64,000 nt of DNA. Source: Prevotella sp. Lineage in GTDB: Bacteria > Bacteroidota > Bacteroidia > Bacteroidales > Bacteroidaceae. Where the stretch lies: assembly GCA_017554145.1 (NCBI GenBank), contig JAFZIZ010000011.1, forward strand, positions 50,425 to 114,424, read 5' to 3'. Under the pieces are notes generated by a model. That model did no database searches. It was given only the letters and a program-made list of their open reading frames with translations, and was not told the DNA's origin. The translations under genes were made by a program, and so were the position numbers. Every line of letters starts with the position of its first letter. The stretch's first letter is position 1. This document shows positions 48,098-56,160 of the stretch, piece after piece.

Positions 48098-49156
48098 ATG
48101 TTACTTGATAAGATAGACGAACTGCTGAAAGAGGTACAGACATTAAGTGCCAAGAATGCAGAAGAAGTAGAGCAACTCCGACTGAAATACCTCAGTAAGA
48201 AGGGCGAGATTACCGCATTGATGAATGACTTCCGCAATGTGGCTGCCGACCAGAAGAAGACGGTCGGAATGAAGATCAACGAACTGAAGACACTGGCTAC
48301 AGAGCGCATCAACCAACTGCGCGAAGACTGTCAGTCACAGGAGAGTGATGGTGAGGCTATCGACCTGACTCGTACTCCCTATCCTATTCAGTTAGGCACC
48401 CGCCATCCGTTGACCATCGTTACCAACGAGATTATCGATATCTTCTCACGTATGGGTTTTGTATTGGCCGACGGTCCTGAAGTAGAAGACGACCTGCATG
48501 TGTTCACGAAGATGAACTTTGCTGCCGATCATCCTGCCCGTGATATGCAGGATACCTTCTTCGTCAGTCAGCATCCCAACGATGTGACAAAGAATATCCT
48601 GTTGCGCTCCCACACATCCAGTGTTCAGGCTCGTGTGATGGAACACATGCACGATGAGAATGGTAAACTCACTGCTCCCATCCGTGTCATCTGTCCAGGA
48701 CGTGTCTATCGTAACGAGGCTATTACTGCCCGTGCCCATTGCTTCTTCCATCAGGTAGAAGGACTCTATATTGACAAGAACGTATCATTCACCGACCTCA
48801 AGCAAGTACTGCTGTCATTTGCCCGTGAGATGTTCGGACCAGATACCGATATCCGTTTGCGTCCCTCATACTTCCCCTTCACAGAACCCAGTGCAGAGAT
48901 GGATATCTCTTGCTTCATCTGTGGTGGCGAGGGTTGTGGTTTCTGCAAGCATACCGGTTGGGTAGAGATTCTGGGCTGTGGTATGGTAGACCCCAACGTC
49001 CTTGAACTCTGTGGCATCGACTCTAAGGTATATAGCGGTTATGCCTTCGGTATGGGCGTAGAGCGTATCACCAACCTGAAATATCAGGTTAGCGACCTCC
49101 GTATGTTCTCAGAAAATGATGTCCGCTTCTTGAAAGAATTTGAGTCAGCAAGTTAG
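48098..49156 (+). CDS. pheS: Phenylalanine--tRNA ligase alpha subunit
   Basis: 352 residues of a class II synthetase alpha subunit. The N-terminal coiled coil (LLDKIDELLKEVQTLSAKNA) binds tRNA; the catalytic core has TPYPIQLGTRHPL, ADGPEVEDDLHVF, RSHTSSVQARVM, RVYRNEAITARAHC and the motif 3 FGMGVERITNLKYQVSDLR. The ATG at 48098 (MLLDKIDEL) is used; the upstream TTG frame at 48080 lies in the leader repeat. pheT is not adjacent; the gene stands alone. Confidence 0.95.
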   Translation: MLLDKIDELLKEVQTLSAKNAEEVEQLRLKYLSKKGEITALMNDFRNVAADQKKTVGMKINELKTLATERINQLREDCQSQESDGEAIDLTRTPYPIQLGTRHPLTIVTNEIIDIFSRMGFVLADGPEVEDDLHVFTKMNFAADHPARDMQDTFFVSQHPNDVTKNILLRSHTSSVQARVMEHMHDENGKLTAPIRVICPGRVYRNEAITARAHCFFHQVEGLYIDKNVSFTDLKQVLLSFAREMFGPDTDIRLRPSYFPFTEPSAEMDISCFICGGEGCGFCKHTGWVEILGCGMVDPNVLELCGIDSKVYSGYAFGMGVERITNLKYQVSDLRMFSENDVRFLKEFESAS

Positions 49157-49189
49157 CATTTAGCCTTTGGCTGTTAGCCATTGGCTTTG
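49155..49189. repeat. AGCCNTT/GGCTNTT heptamer tract at the pheS/panE ends
   Basis: Five 7-base units (AGCATTT, AGCCTTT, GGCTGTT, AGCCATT, GGCTTTG). The pheS TAG (49154-49156) and the panE stop (49160-49162) lie 3 bp apart inside or beside the tract. Confidence 0.85.
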
Positions 49190-50080
49190 AATGAATATCA
49201 ATTCGGCTTCGAGCATTGCCAGTTTCGGCATATCGAAGCCGACTTTTTTTGCCTCTGCGATAGGACGGGTATAGAGATAAGGTATCTCCATCGGACGATG
49301 GAAATCGAAGTCGAGTTTCATTGAAGGACTATAGGGTACCATCGCATCCGTCATCGCCATCATCTTATCCGCAAACTCACTGGTCAGCGCAGAGATACCC
49401 AATGCATTGGCAGCCCCAATCACCTCCATCATCTGTTCGTAGATCAACTGACGGGTAGACAGGTTCTTCAGCAACTTGTCCGTAGAGGTATTCAATGCCA
49501 CCGTCATTCCGTTGAACGGCATATTCCATACTGCCTTCCTCCATCGTGCCTCTAAATAAGGAACCTCTGCTGCCTCAATACCAGCCTCCTGGAAGTCTGT
49601 GAGTATCTGGTGGAAACGCGCTTCGGGACAAGAGTAGTTGCCTAAATTGATAGAGCCGTAACACTGGTGAGAGATATGTCCAGGACCTACCTTACCAGAA
49701 CAGATAAACGCCAATCCTGCCACAATCTGCAAATCAGGAAACTGTGCCTGTAGATCCTCTTCCAAACCAATACCGTTCTGGATCAACACTACCGTTGTCT
49801 GGGTATCGATGACAGGTGTCAGCATATCCTTCAACAGATGGTTGTTGATGGACTTCAAACCTACCAGCACCACATCTGCCTTCGGCATCTGCCTGGTATC
49901 ATTATATGCCTCTACTCCATCCAGATGGAAGTCACCATCACAGGAGTCTATCTGTAAACCGTTATCTCGTACATATTCATAATCCGAGTGCAACAGGAAG
50001 CGCACCTTACGTCCTGCCTTCATGAGCCTTCCGCCGTAAAAACCGCCAATGGCTCCCGTACCAATTACTGTATAATTCAT
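49160..50080 (-). CDS. panE: 2-dehydropantoate 2-reductase (PanE/ApbA family)
   Basis: 306 residues. It reduces ketopantoate with NADPH on the route to pantothenate and CoA. The Rossmann start MNYTVIGTGAIGGFYGGRLM, ADVVLVGLKSINNHLL, LIQNGIGLEEDLQ and the C-terminal GMTVALNTSTDKLL and SMKLDFDFHRPMEIPYL are family blocks. The ATG at 50080 is used because a -7 box (TATATTTG) lies at 50103-50110. The last residues (SQWLTAKG) are coded by heptamers. PanE versus a related ketoreductase of the family cannot be fully separated by eye. Confidence 0.85.
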   Translation of the reverse strand: MNYTVIGTGAIGGFYGGRLMKAGRKVRFLLHSDYEYVRDNGLQIDSCDGDFHLDGVEAYNDTRQMPKADVVLVGLKSINNHLLKDMLTPVIDTQTTVVLIQNGIGLEEDLQAQFPDLQIVAGLAFICSGKVGPGHISHQCYGSINLGNYSCPEARFHQILTDFQEAGIEAAEVPYLEARWRKAVWNMPFNGMTVALNTSTDKLLKNLSTRQLIYEQMMEVIGAANALGISALTSEFADKMMAMTDAMVPYSPSMKLDFDFHRPMEIPYLYTRPIAEAKKVGFDMPKLAMLEAELIFIQSQWLTAKG

Positions 50081-50102
50081 ATTGTCTTTTGTAAATGCCC
50101 TG

Positions 50103-50110
50103 CAAATATA
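50103..50110 (-). promoter_or_regulatory. -7 box (TATATTTG) for panE
   Basis: TATATTTGCAGG on the minus strand, 22 bp before the ATG at 50080, which decides that start. Confidence 0.65.
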
Positions 50111-50142
50111 CGGCATTATTTTGAGAATTGCAAATTTTTTCG

Positions 50143-50150
50143 TACCTTCG
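50143..50150 (+). promoter_or_regulatory. -7 box variant (TACCTTCG) for patatin-trmD
   Basis: TACCTTCGCAGC only 4 bp before the ATG at 50155, leaving almost no leader. Confidence 0.55.
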
Positions 50151-50154
50151 CAGC

Positions 50155-51003
50155 ATGAAAAAAGGACTGGTATTGGAAGGTGGTGCCATGCGTGGACTAT
50201 GGACGGCAGGTATTATTGATGTGATGATGGAACATCACATCGAGCCTGACGGACTCATCGGCGTATCTGCTGGAGCAGCTTTCGGCTGCAATATGAAGTC
50301 TCGACAGATAGGACGCGCCATCCGTTATAATGCCCGTTTCGCCATAGATCCTCGCTATAGTGGTGTGCGTTCCCTGTTGAAGACGGGCGACTATTTCAAT
50401 GCCAAGTTCGGTTATCATGTGGTACCCTACGAGTACGACATTTTCGACATCAAGACTTTCGAACAGAACCCCATGCAGTTTACTTTCGTCTGTACGGATG
50501 TGGAAACAGGCAAGGCTGTATACCACGACATGCAACAGGTCAATTACGACGAGTTGGAATGGTTGCGTGCCTCTGCCTCAATGCCTGTTGTCTCGAAAAT
50601 CGTAGAGGTACAAGGAAGGAAACTGCTTGACGGAGGTGTTGCCGACTCGATACCCTTGGAGTACTTCGAGAAAGAAGGCTATGAACGTAATATCGTCATC
50701 CTCACCCAGCCTGCTGGTTTTCAGAAATCGCCCAACAAACTGATGCCCGTCATACGTATCGCCCTCAGAAAATATCCCCTGATGGTAAAGGCATTGGAAG
50801 AGCGACATGTCATGTATAATCGGCAACTGGACTATGTGGCAAGGGCGGAAGCCGAAGGACGCTGCCTTGTGATTCGTCCTGAGGGAAAAATCCCTATCGG
50901 GCATATCTCCCACAACCCCGACAAGATGCACCACGTCTATGAGTTAGGACGACAGACAGGTGAACAATATATTCAGAAAATCAAAACGTTTTACGAGATA
51001 TGA
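50155..51003 (+). CDS. Patatin-like phospholipase
   Basis: 282 residues. The oxyanion loop [19 protein letters not shown], the nucleophile elbow GVSAGAAFG (GxSxG, about residue 41) and the Asp-Gly-Gly of [12 protein letters not shown] form the Ser-Asp dyad of patatin-fold lipid acyl hydrolases. The short cytosolic form without signal resembles YlbK/RssA-type proteins. The ATG at 50155 is chosen; the frame extends upstream into the promoter. The TGA overlaps the trmD ATG. Confidence 0.9.
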   Translation: MKKGLVLEGGAMRGLWTAGIIDVMMEHHIEPDGLIGVSAGAAFGCNMKSRQIGRAIRYNARFAIDPRYSGVRSLLKTGDYFNAKFGYHVVPYEYDIFDIKTFEQNPMQFTFVCTDVETGKAVYHDMQQVNYDELEWLRASASMPVVSKIVEVQGRKLLDGGVADSIPLEYFEKEGYERNIVILTQPAGFQKSPNKLMPVIRIALRKYPLMVKALEERHVMYNRQLDYVARAEAEGRCLVIRPEGKIPIGHISHNPDKMHHVYELGRQTGEQYIQKIKTFYEI

Positions 51004-51686
51004 GAATCGACATCATTACCGTACTGCCTGAAATGATAGAGGGCTTCGTACATGAAAGTATACTGGCTCGTGCCGAGAAGAAAGGACTGGCAGAGATACG
51101 ACTGCATAACCTTCGTGACTATACGCTCGACAAATGGCGTCGCGTGGATGACTACCCCTATGGTGGTTCGGCTGGTATGGTGATGCAATGTGAACCAATC
51201 GACCGTTGTATCACCGCCTTGAAGGCAGAACGTGACTACGACGAAGTGATTTATACGTCACCCGATGGAGAACGCTTCGACCAACACATGGCGAATGAAC
51301 TCTCGTTGAAGGGTAATCTCATCATCCTCGCAGGACACTATAAAGGGATTGATCAAAGAGTGCGTGACCATCTGATTACCAAGGAGATATCAATCGGCGA
51401 CTTTGTACTGACTGGTGGTGAACTCGTAGCCGCCATGATTGCAGATGCCATCGTCCGTGTAGTACCTGGCGTGATTGGTGATGAGCAGAGTGCCCTCTCT
51501 GATTGTTTCCAGGATGATTTGCTTGCTGCCCCTATCTATACCCGTCCTGCCGACTATAAAGGGTGGAAGGTTCCTGACATCCTGCTGAGTGGCAACGAGG
51601 CGAAGATTAAGGAGTGGGAACTGGAACAGGCATTAGAGCGTACGCGTCGCCTCCGTCCCGACCTTTTGCAAGATTCAGAAAAATAG
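51000..51686 (+). CDS. trmD: tRNA (guanosine(37)-N1)-methyltransferase
   Basis: 228 residues of the SPOUT family that methylates G37 to block frameshifting. Seen are [69 protein letters not shown] and [19 protein letters not shown] (the knot), and the C-terminal [20 protein letters not shown]. The start overlaps the patatin stop (ATGA), showing coupling. Confidence 0.96.
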   Translation: MRIDIITVLPEMIEGFVHESILARAEKKGLAEIRLHNLRDYTLDKWRRVDDYPYGGSAGMVMQCEPIDRCITALKAERDYDEVIYTSPDGERFDQHMANELSLKGNLIILAGHYKGIDQRVRDHLITKEISIGDFVLTGGELVAAMIADAIVRVVPGVIGDEQSALSDCFQDDLLAAPIYTRPADYKGWKVPDILLSGNEAKIKEWELEQALERTRRLRPDLLQDSEK

Positions 51687-51690
51687 ATAT

Positions 51691-51711
51691 AAGCATTTTA
51701 ATGCTTTTTAT
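51691..51711 (+). terminator. Weak terminator after trmD
   Basis: AAGCATTTTAATGCTT followed by a short T-run; a small stem with T tract between trmD and the aminopeptidase P promoter. Confidence 0.45.
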
Positions 51712-51745
51712 GATGCAAAGTTGATGCTATTCGATAAATAATGTG

Positions 51746-51753
51746 TATCTTTG
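51746..51753 (+). promoter_or_regulatory. -7 box (TATCTTTG) for the pepP-C1-recJ-recQ operon
   Basis: TATCTTTGCAAA 35 bp before the ATG at 51789. Confidence 0.65.
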
Positions 51754-51788
51754 CAAATTAAATAGATATTATTACTGAATTTTGATAC

Positions 51789-52181
51789 ATGTTTGACAAG
51801 AATACATATATCCGGCGACGGGCAGAACTGAAGAAACTGGTGGGAGAAGGCGTTATCGTACTCTTCGGTAATAACGAAGCACCTTGCAACTATCCTGCCA
51901 ACAGTTATGCGCCCATGCGTCAGGATTCTTCTTTCCTCTATTATTTCGGACAACACCGTGATGGACTGGTGGGTGTGATTGATGTTGACAACGACGAAGA
52001 GTGGCTCTTTGGTGATGATATTGACGTAGAGGACATCGTTTGGATGGGCTTTACACCAACGGTCAGCGACCTCGCTGCCGAGGTAGGTATCAGTAAGACA
52101 GCCCCGATGAAATCTCTCACCTCTCACCTCTCACCTCTAAGAACATCCACTTCCTTCCCCCCTATCGCCACGATACGATGA
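51789..52181 (+). CDS. Aminopeptidase P, N-terminal fragment (frame broken)
   Basis: 130 codons. MFDKNTYIRRRAELKKLVGE to ISKTAPMK is the N-terminal creatinase-like domain of an Xaa-Pro aminopeptidase (VLFGNNEAPCNYPANSYAPM, QDSSFLYYFGQ). After residue about 110 it reads through a TCTCACC tract and then out of frame to a stop. The downstream frame (52178-53176) supplies the metallopeptidase half of the same protein. Together they would be about 463 residues, the family length. Confidence 0.75.
   Translation: MFDKNTYIRRRAELKKLVGEGVIVLFGNNEAPCNYPANSYAPMRQDSSFLYYFGQHRDGLVGVIDVDNDEEWLFGDDIDVEDIVWMGFTPTVSDLAAEVGISKTAPMKSLTSHLSPLRTSTSFPPIATIR
52115..52138. repeat. TCTCACC heptamer tract at the aminopeptidase P frame break
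   Basis: Three identical TCTCACC units plus TCT. The upstream frame enters and the correct downstream frame (KNIHFLPPYRHDT) leaves shifted by one base. One added unit or two lost units restores one continuous frame. Confidence 0.95.
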
Positions 52182-53176
52182 TACAGATCATGGACCTGTT
52201 GGGCATCCATCCTTCAAAACAGAAGGACGCTGCCTCACTGCCATTGATCAAGGCTGTCGTGAAGATGCGTGCCACGAAGGAGCCTCAGGAAATCGCTATC
52301 ATGGATAGTGCCTGTGATGTGGGTTATGTGATGCATACCACTGCCCAGTTGCTGATTAAGCCTGGTATCACGGAGCGCTTCATTGGCGGACAGGTGGATG
52401 GTATTGCCCGCAGTCTTTCCAGCGGTACCAGTTTTGCCACTATCTTCTCACAACATGGTGAGATCATGCACGGCAATCCGTCGGATGCAAAGTTGGAGGA
52501 TGGCAGGCTCGTGCTCTGTGACGCTGGTTGTGAACTCGAAGACTATTGTTCCGACCACACTCGTACGATGCCAGTCAACGGGAAGTTTACCCAGCGCCAA
52601 CTGGAGATATACTCGATCGTAGAGGCTTGTCACGACTATGTACTGGAAGTAGCCAAACCTGGTGTGAAATATATGGACGTGCATTTTGCCGTATGCCGCA
52701 TGATGACGGAGCGCCTGAAGGAACTCGGACTCATGAAAGGCGATACCGACGAGGCCGTCCGTGCTGGAGCCCATGCGATGTTCCTGCCTCACGGATTGGG
52801 ACACATGATTGGTATGGATGTTCACGATATGGAAGGACTCGGACAGATTTACGTAGGTTTCGATGACGAGACACGTCCTAATCTGGAACAGTTTGGTACC
52901 AACTGTCTGCGCATGGGTCGCCGACTGGAAGAAGGCTTTGTCGTTACCGATGAGCCTGGTATCTATTTCATCCCTGCCCTTATCGACGAGTGGAAGGCAT
53001 CAGGACATTGTAAGGAGTTCCTGAACTTCGATATGCTGGAGACCTATAAGGACTTCGGCGGCATCCGCATTGAGGATGATGTGCTGATTACGAAAGACGG
53101 TTGCCGTTTCCTCGGCAGCAAGCGCATCCCTTATCATCCTGCGGAATTGGAAGAATATATGAATAACAATAAATAA
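52178..53176 (+). CDS. Aminopeptidase P, C-terminal catalytic fragment
   Basis: 332 codons. The pita-bread metallopeptidase M24 core is complete: LCDAGCELEDYCSDHTRTMP (two Asp), HGLGHMIGMDVHD (His), VTDEPGIYF (Glu) and IRIEDDVLIT (Glu). The first codons (MIQIMDLLGIHPSKQ) belong to the middle of the full protein; the real coding sequence starts out of frame in the tract upstream. It removes N-terminal residues before proline when intact. The frame ends 8 bp before the C1 peptidase gene, in one operon. Confidence 0.75.
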   Translation: MIQIMDLLGIHPSKQKDAASLPLIKAVVKMRATKEPQEIAIMDSACDVGYVMHTTAQLLIKPGITERFIGGQVDGIARSLSSGTSFATIFSQHGEIMHGNPSDAKLEDGRLVLCDAGCELEDYCSDHTRTMPVNGKFTQRQLEIYSIVEACHDYVLEVAKPGVKYMDVHFAVCRMMTERLKELGLMKGDTDEAVRAGAHAMFLPHGLGHMIGMDVHDMEGLGQIYVGFDDETRPNLEQFGTNCLRMGRRLEEGFVVTDEPGIYFIPALIDEWKASGHCKEFLNFDMLETYKDFGGIRIEDDVLITKDGCRFLGSKRIPYHPAELEEYMNNNK

Positions 53177-53184
53177 AAACAACA

Positions 53185-54387
53185 ATGAGAAAATTAATGA
53201 CTTTGGCCCTACTCGCATGCTTTGCCGTAGGAGCACAGGCGGAGGAAAAGAAAGACTCCGTCAACAAAAACAAGCCGGTGTTCACCGTGATAAAGGAGAA
53301 CCCCATCACCAGCATCAAAGACCAAAACCGAAGTGGTACGTGCTGGGCTTACTCTACTACCTCCTTCTTCGAGTCGGAGATCCTGAAGAAGACAGGTAAG
53401 ACCTACAACCTCTGTGAGAGTTTCATAGAGAACAAGAACTACATGGATCGTGCCATCCAGGTAGTACGTCTGCATGGCGACTGCCAGTTCTCACAGGGCG
53501 GCTCTGCCTACGACGTGCACTACGTGTTGCAGAACTATGGTATCTGCCCCATCGAGGCAATGCCTTTCCCTGGCTCTCTCTATGGCGACTCACTGAACAA
53601 CTTCAATGAGTTCTTCTCACTGCTGGAGCCCTATGTAGAGGCTGTAGCGAAGAACAAAGCCAGCAAACTCTCTCCTCAGTGGAAGGTAGGTTTGCAGGGT
53701 ATCCTTGATGCCTATCTCGGCAAATGCCCTGAGACGTTCACCTACGAGGGTAAGACCTATACGCCGAAGACCTTTGCCCAGAGCCTTGGTCTCGATTTCA
53801 ATGACTACGTAAGTATTACCAGTTATACCCACCATCCTTTCTACACCGCCTTTGCCGTAGAGGTTCAGGACAACTGGCGCAACCCACTGTCCTACAATCT
53901 CCCAATGGACGAGATGATGCAGATTATCGATTATGCTGTCATGAACGGCTATACTGTTGCCTGGGGTGGCGACGTCAGTGAAGACGGATTCACTCGCAAC
54001 GGTCTTGCCTATGCCATCGACGAGAAGAAAGCAGGGAGCATGCAAGGCTCGGATATGGCACGCTGGCTGAAACTGTCTGCTGCCAAGAAGCGCGACATCA
54101 TCGACTCACTCGGATGTACTGTTCCTGAGATTGTCCCCACACAGGAGTTGCGCCAGGAGCGTTACGACGGTTGGGAACTCACTGACGACCATGGTATGCA
54201 TATCTATGGTATCGCCAAGGACCAGAACGGCAAGGAGTATTATATGGTGAAGAACTCATGGGGCGAGGCTGGCGACTATAAAGGTATCTGGTATATGACC
54301 AAGGCCTTCATCGCTGCCAACACGATGGACTTCACTGTCAACAAGAACGCCATTCCAAAGGATATCCGTAAGAAACTCGGACTGTAG
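53185..54387 (+). CDS. C1 family (PepC/bleomycin hydrolase-like) cysteine peptidase, secreted
   Basis: 400 residues. A Sec signal (MRKLMTLALLACFAVGAQA) precedes the catalytic segment KDQNRSGTCWAYSTTSFFES with Cys53, then the His in LTDDHGMHIYGIAKD (about 330) and the Asn in YYMVKNSWGEAGDYKG. The fold is that of aminopeptidase C, but the signal implies work in the periplasm. It follows the aminopeptidase P gene by 8 bp and precedes recJ by 24 bp, pairing two peptide-trimming enzymes. Confidence 0.88.
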   Translation: MRKLMTLALLACFAVGAQAEEKKDSVNKNKPVFTVIKENPITSIKDQNRSGTCWAYSTTSFFESEILKKTGKTYNLCESFIENKNYMDRAIQVVRLHGDCQFSQGGSAYDVHYVLQNYGICPIEAMPFPGSLYGDSLNNFNEFFSLLEPYVEAVAKNKASKLSPQWKVGLQGILDAYLGKCPETFTYEGKTYTPKTFAQSLGLDFNDYVSITSYTHHPFYTAFAVEVQDNWRNPLSYNLPMDEMMQIIDYAVMNGYTVAWGGDVSEDGFTRNGLAYAIDEKKAGSMQGSDMARWLKLSAAKKRDIIDSLGCTVPEIVPTQELRQERYDGWELTDDHGMHIYGIAKDQNGKEYYMVKNSWGEAGDYKGIWYMTKAFIAANTMDFTVNKNAIPKDIRKKLGL

Positions 54388-54411
54388 GTTACACTTTAAC
54401 TGGTTACGTAA

Positions 54412-56139
54412 ATGCACTATCAATGGAATTACGAACCACCTACACCCGAGAGACAACAGGCTGCTAAAGAGTTGGCGGAGAAGATCGGCATGAGTCCGAT
54501 CGTCGCCGAACTACTCATAGCACGCGGCATCAAGACGGAATCGGCAGCCAAGCGGTTCTTCAGGCCGATGATGAACGAACTCATCGATCCCTTCCTGATG
54601 AACGATATGGACATAGCCGTAGACCGACTGAATGATGCGATGGGACGCAAAGAGCGTATCATGGTGTATGGCGACTACGACGTCGACGGGTGTACTGCGG
54701 TGGCACTGGTGTACAAGTTTCTACAGCAGTTCTATTCCAATATCGAATACTATATCCCCAACCGTGAAGAGGAGGGATATGGTGTCAGCATCAAGGGAAT
54801 AGACTATGCAAAGGAAACTGGTGTAAAACTGATTATCGTACTCGACTGCGGCATCAAGGCCGTAGACGAAATATCCTATGCGAAAGAGCAGGGCATCGAC
54901 TTCATTATCTGCGACCACCACGTCCCCGACGAGGTGATGCCGCCTGCTGTCGCTATCCTGAATCCCAAACGCGAAGACTCTACCTATCCTTTCAAAGACC
55001 TCTGCGGATGTGGTGTGGGCTTCAAACTGATGCAGGCGTTTGCCAAGAACAACGGTATCCCCTTTGCTCGGTTGATTCCCCTACTCGACCTCTGTGCCGT
55101 CAGCATTGCTGCTGACCTCGTGTCAGTAACAAGTGAGAACCGCATCCTCGCCTTCCATGGTCTGAAACAACTGAACCAGAGCCCGTCTATCGGTCTGAAG
55201 GCAATCATTGAGATCTGCGGACTGACAGGTCGTGAACTGACCATGAGCGATATCGTCTTCAAGATCGGTCCTCGTATCAATGCCAGCGGACGCATGCAGA
55301 ACGGTAAGGAAGCCGTAGAACTGTTGGTGGAGCGTGACTTGCAGAAAGCACTCACTGAGGCGAACCGCATCAACGAGTATAACGAGCAGCGTAAGGATGT
55401 CGACAAGGAGATGACCAAGGAGGCAAACGAGATTGTGGCACGTCTGGAAAGTCAGCGCCACATGCAGGCTATCGTGCTCTACGACGAGGGATGGAAGAAA
55501 GGAGTGGTAGGCATCGTTGCCTCACGCTTGACAGAAATGTATTTCCGTCCTACCGTCGTACTCACCATTATTGACGGCATCGCTTCCGGCTCCGCCCGTT
55601 CTGTGGCAGGCTTCGATGTCTACGACGCCATCAAGTCGTGTCGCGACCTGTTGGAGAACTTCGGAGGACATACCTATGCTGTCGGACTGACATTGCGTCA
55701 GGAGAATATTCCTGAGTTCCGTCGTCGCTTCCAAGAGTATGTCAGTCATCATATCCTACCCGAGCAAACGATGGCTGCATTGGACATCGACATGGAGGTA
55801 GATTTCAAGGATATCTCTCGCCGACTGATGAACGACCTGCGCCGTCTGGCACCTCATGGACCCAGCAATCCAAAACCGTTATTCCTGACGCGTAACGTCT
55901 TCGACTACGGAACATCAAAGGTCGTCGGACGCCATCAGGAGCATATCAAACTGGAACTCGTCGACTCGAAATCAGCAATGGTGATGAATGGTATCGCCTT
56001 CGGACAGAGTGCCGAGGCGCACTATATCAAGTCGAAACACTCGTTTGACATCGTCTACACCATCGAGGAGAACACCTACAAGCGTGGTGAAGTTCAGTTA
56101 CAGATAGAAGACATTATGCCTTCGGCAAATGAGAAATGA
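54412..56139 (+). CDS. recJ: Single-stranded-DNA exonuclease RecJ
   Basis: 575 residues. The DHH phosphoesterase motifs are GDYDVDGCTAVALVY (about 85), LDCGIKAVDE, ICDHHVPDEVMPPA and DLCAVSIAADLV; the DHHA1 part has GVVGIVASRLTE and ASGSARSVAGFDVY with FGGHTYAVGLTL. It degrades ssDNA 5'-3' in recombination and repair. It ends in a heptamer tract (GAAATGA) that carries both its stop and the recQ start. Confidence 0.95.
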   Translation: MHYQWNYEPPTPERQQAAKELAEKIGMSPIVAELLIARGIKTESAAKRFFRPMMNELIDPFLMNDMDIAVDRLNDAMGRKERIMVYGDYDVDGCTAVALVYKFLQQFYSNIEYYIPNREEEGYGVSIKGIDYAKETGVKLIIVLDCGIKAVDEISYAKEQGIDFIICDHHVPDEVMPPAVAILNPKREDSTYPFKDLCGCGVGFKLMQAFAKNNGIPFARLIPLLDLCAVSIAADLVSVTSENRILAFHGLKQLNQSPSIGLKAIIEICGLTGRELTMSDIVFKIGPRINASGRMQNGKEAVELLVERDLQKALTEANRINEYNEQRKDVDKEMTKEANEIVARLESQRHMQAIVLYDEGWKKGVVGIVASRLTEMYFRPTVVLTIIDGIASGSARSVAGFDVYDAIKSCRDLLENFGGHTYAVGLTLRQENIPEFRRRFQEYVSHHILPEQTMAALDIDMEVDFKDISRRLMNDLRRLAPHGPSNPKPLFLTRNVFDYGTSKVVGRHQEHIKLELVDSKSAMVMNGIAFGQSAEAHYIKSKHSFDIVYTIEENTYKRGEVQLQIEDIMPSANEK

Positions 56140-56160
56140 GAAATGAGGAATGAGGAATTT
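56126..56160. repeat. GAAATGA heptamer tract across the recJ/recQ junction
   Basis: CAAATGA, GAAATGA, GAAATGA, GGAATGA, GGAATTT. Each GAAATGA unit holds an ATG and a TGA in different frames. The recJ TGA is 56137-56139 and the recQ ATG 56143-56145. Confidence 0.9.
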
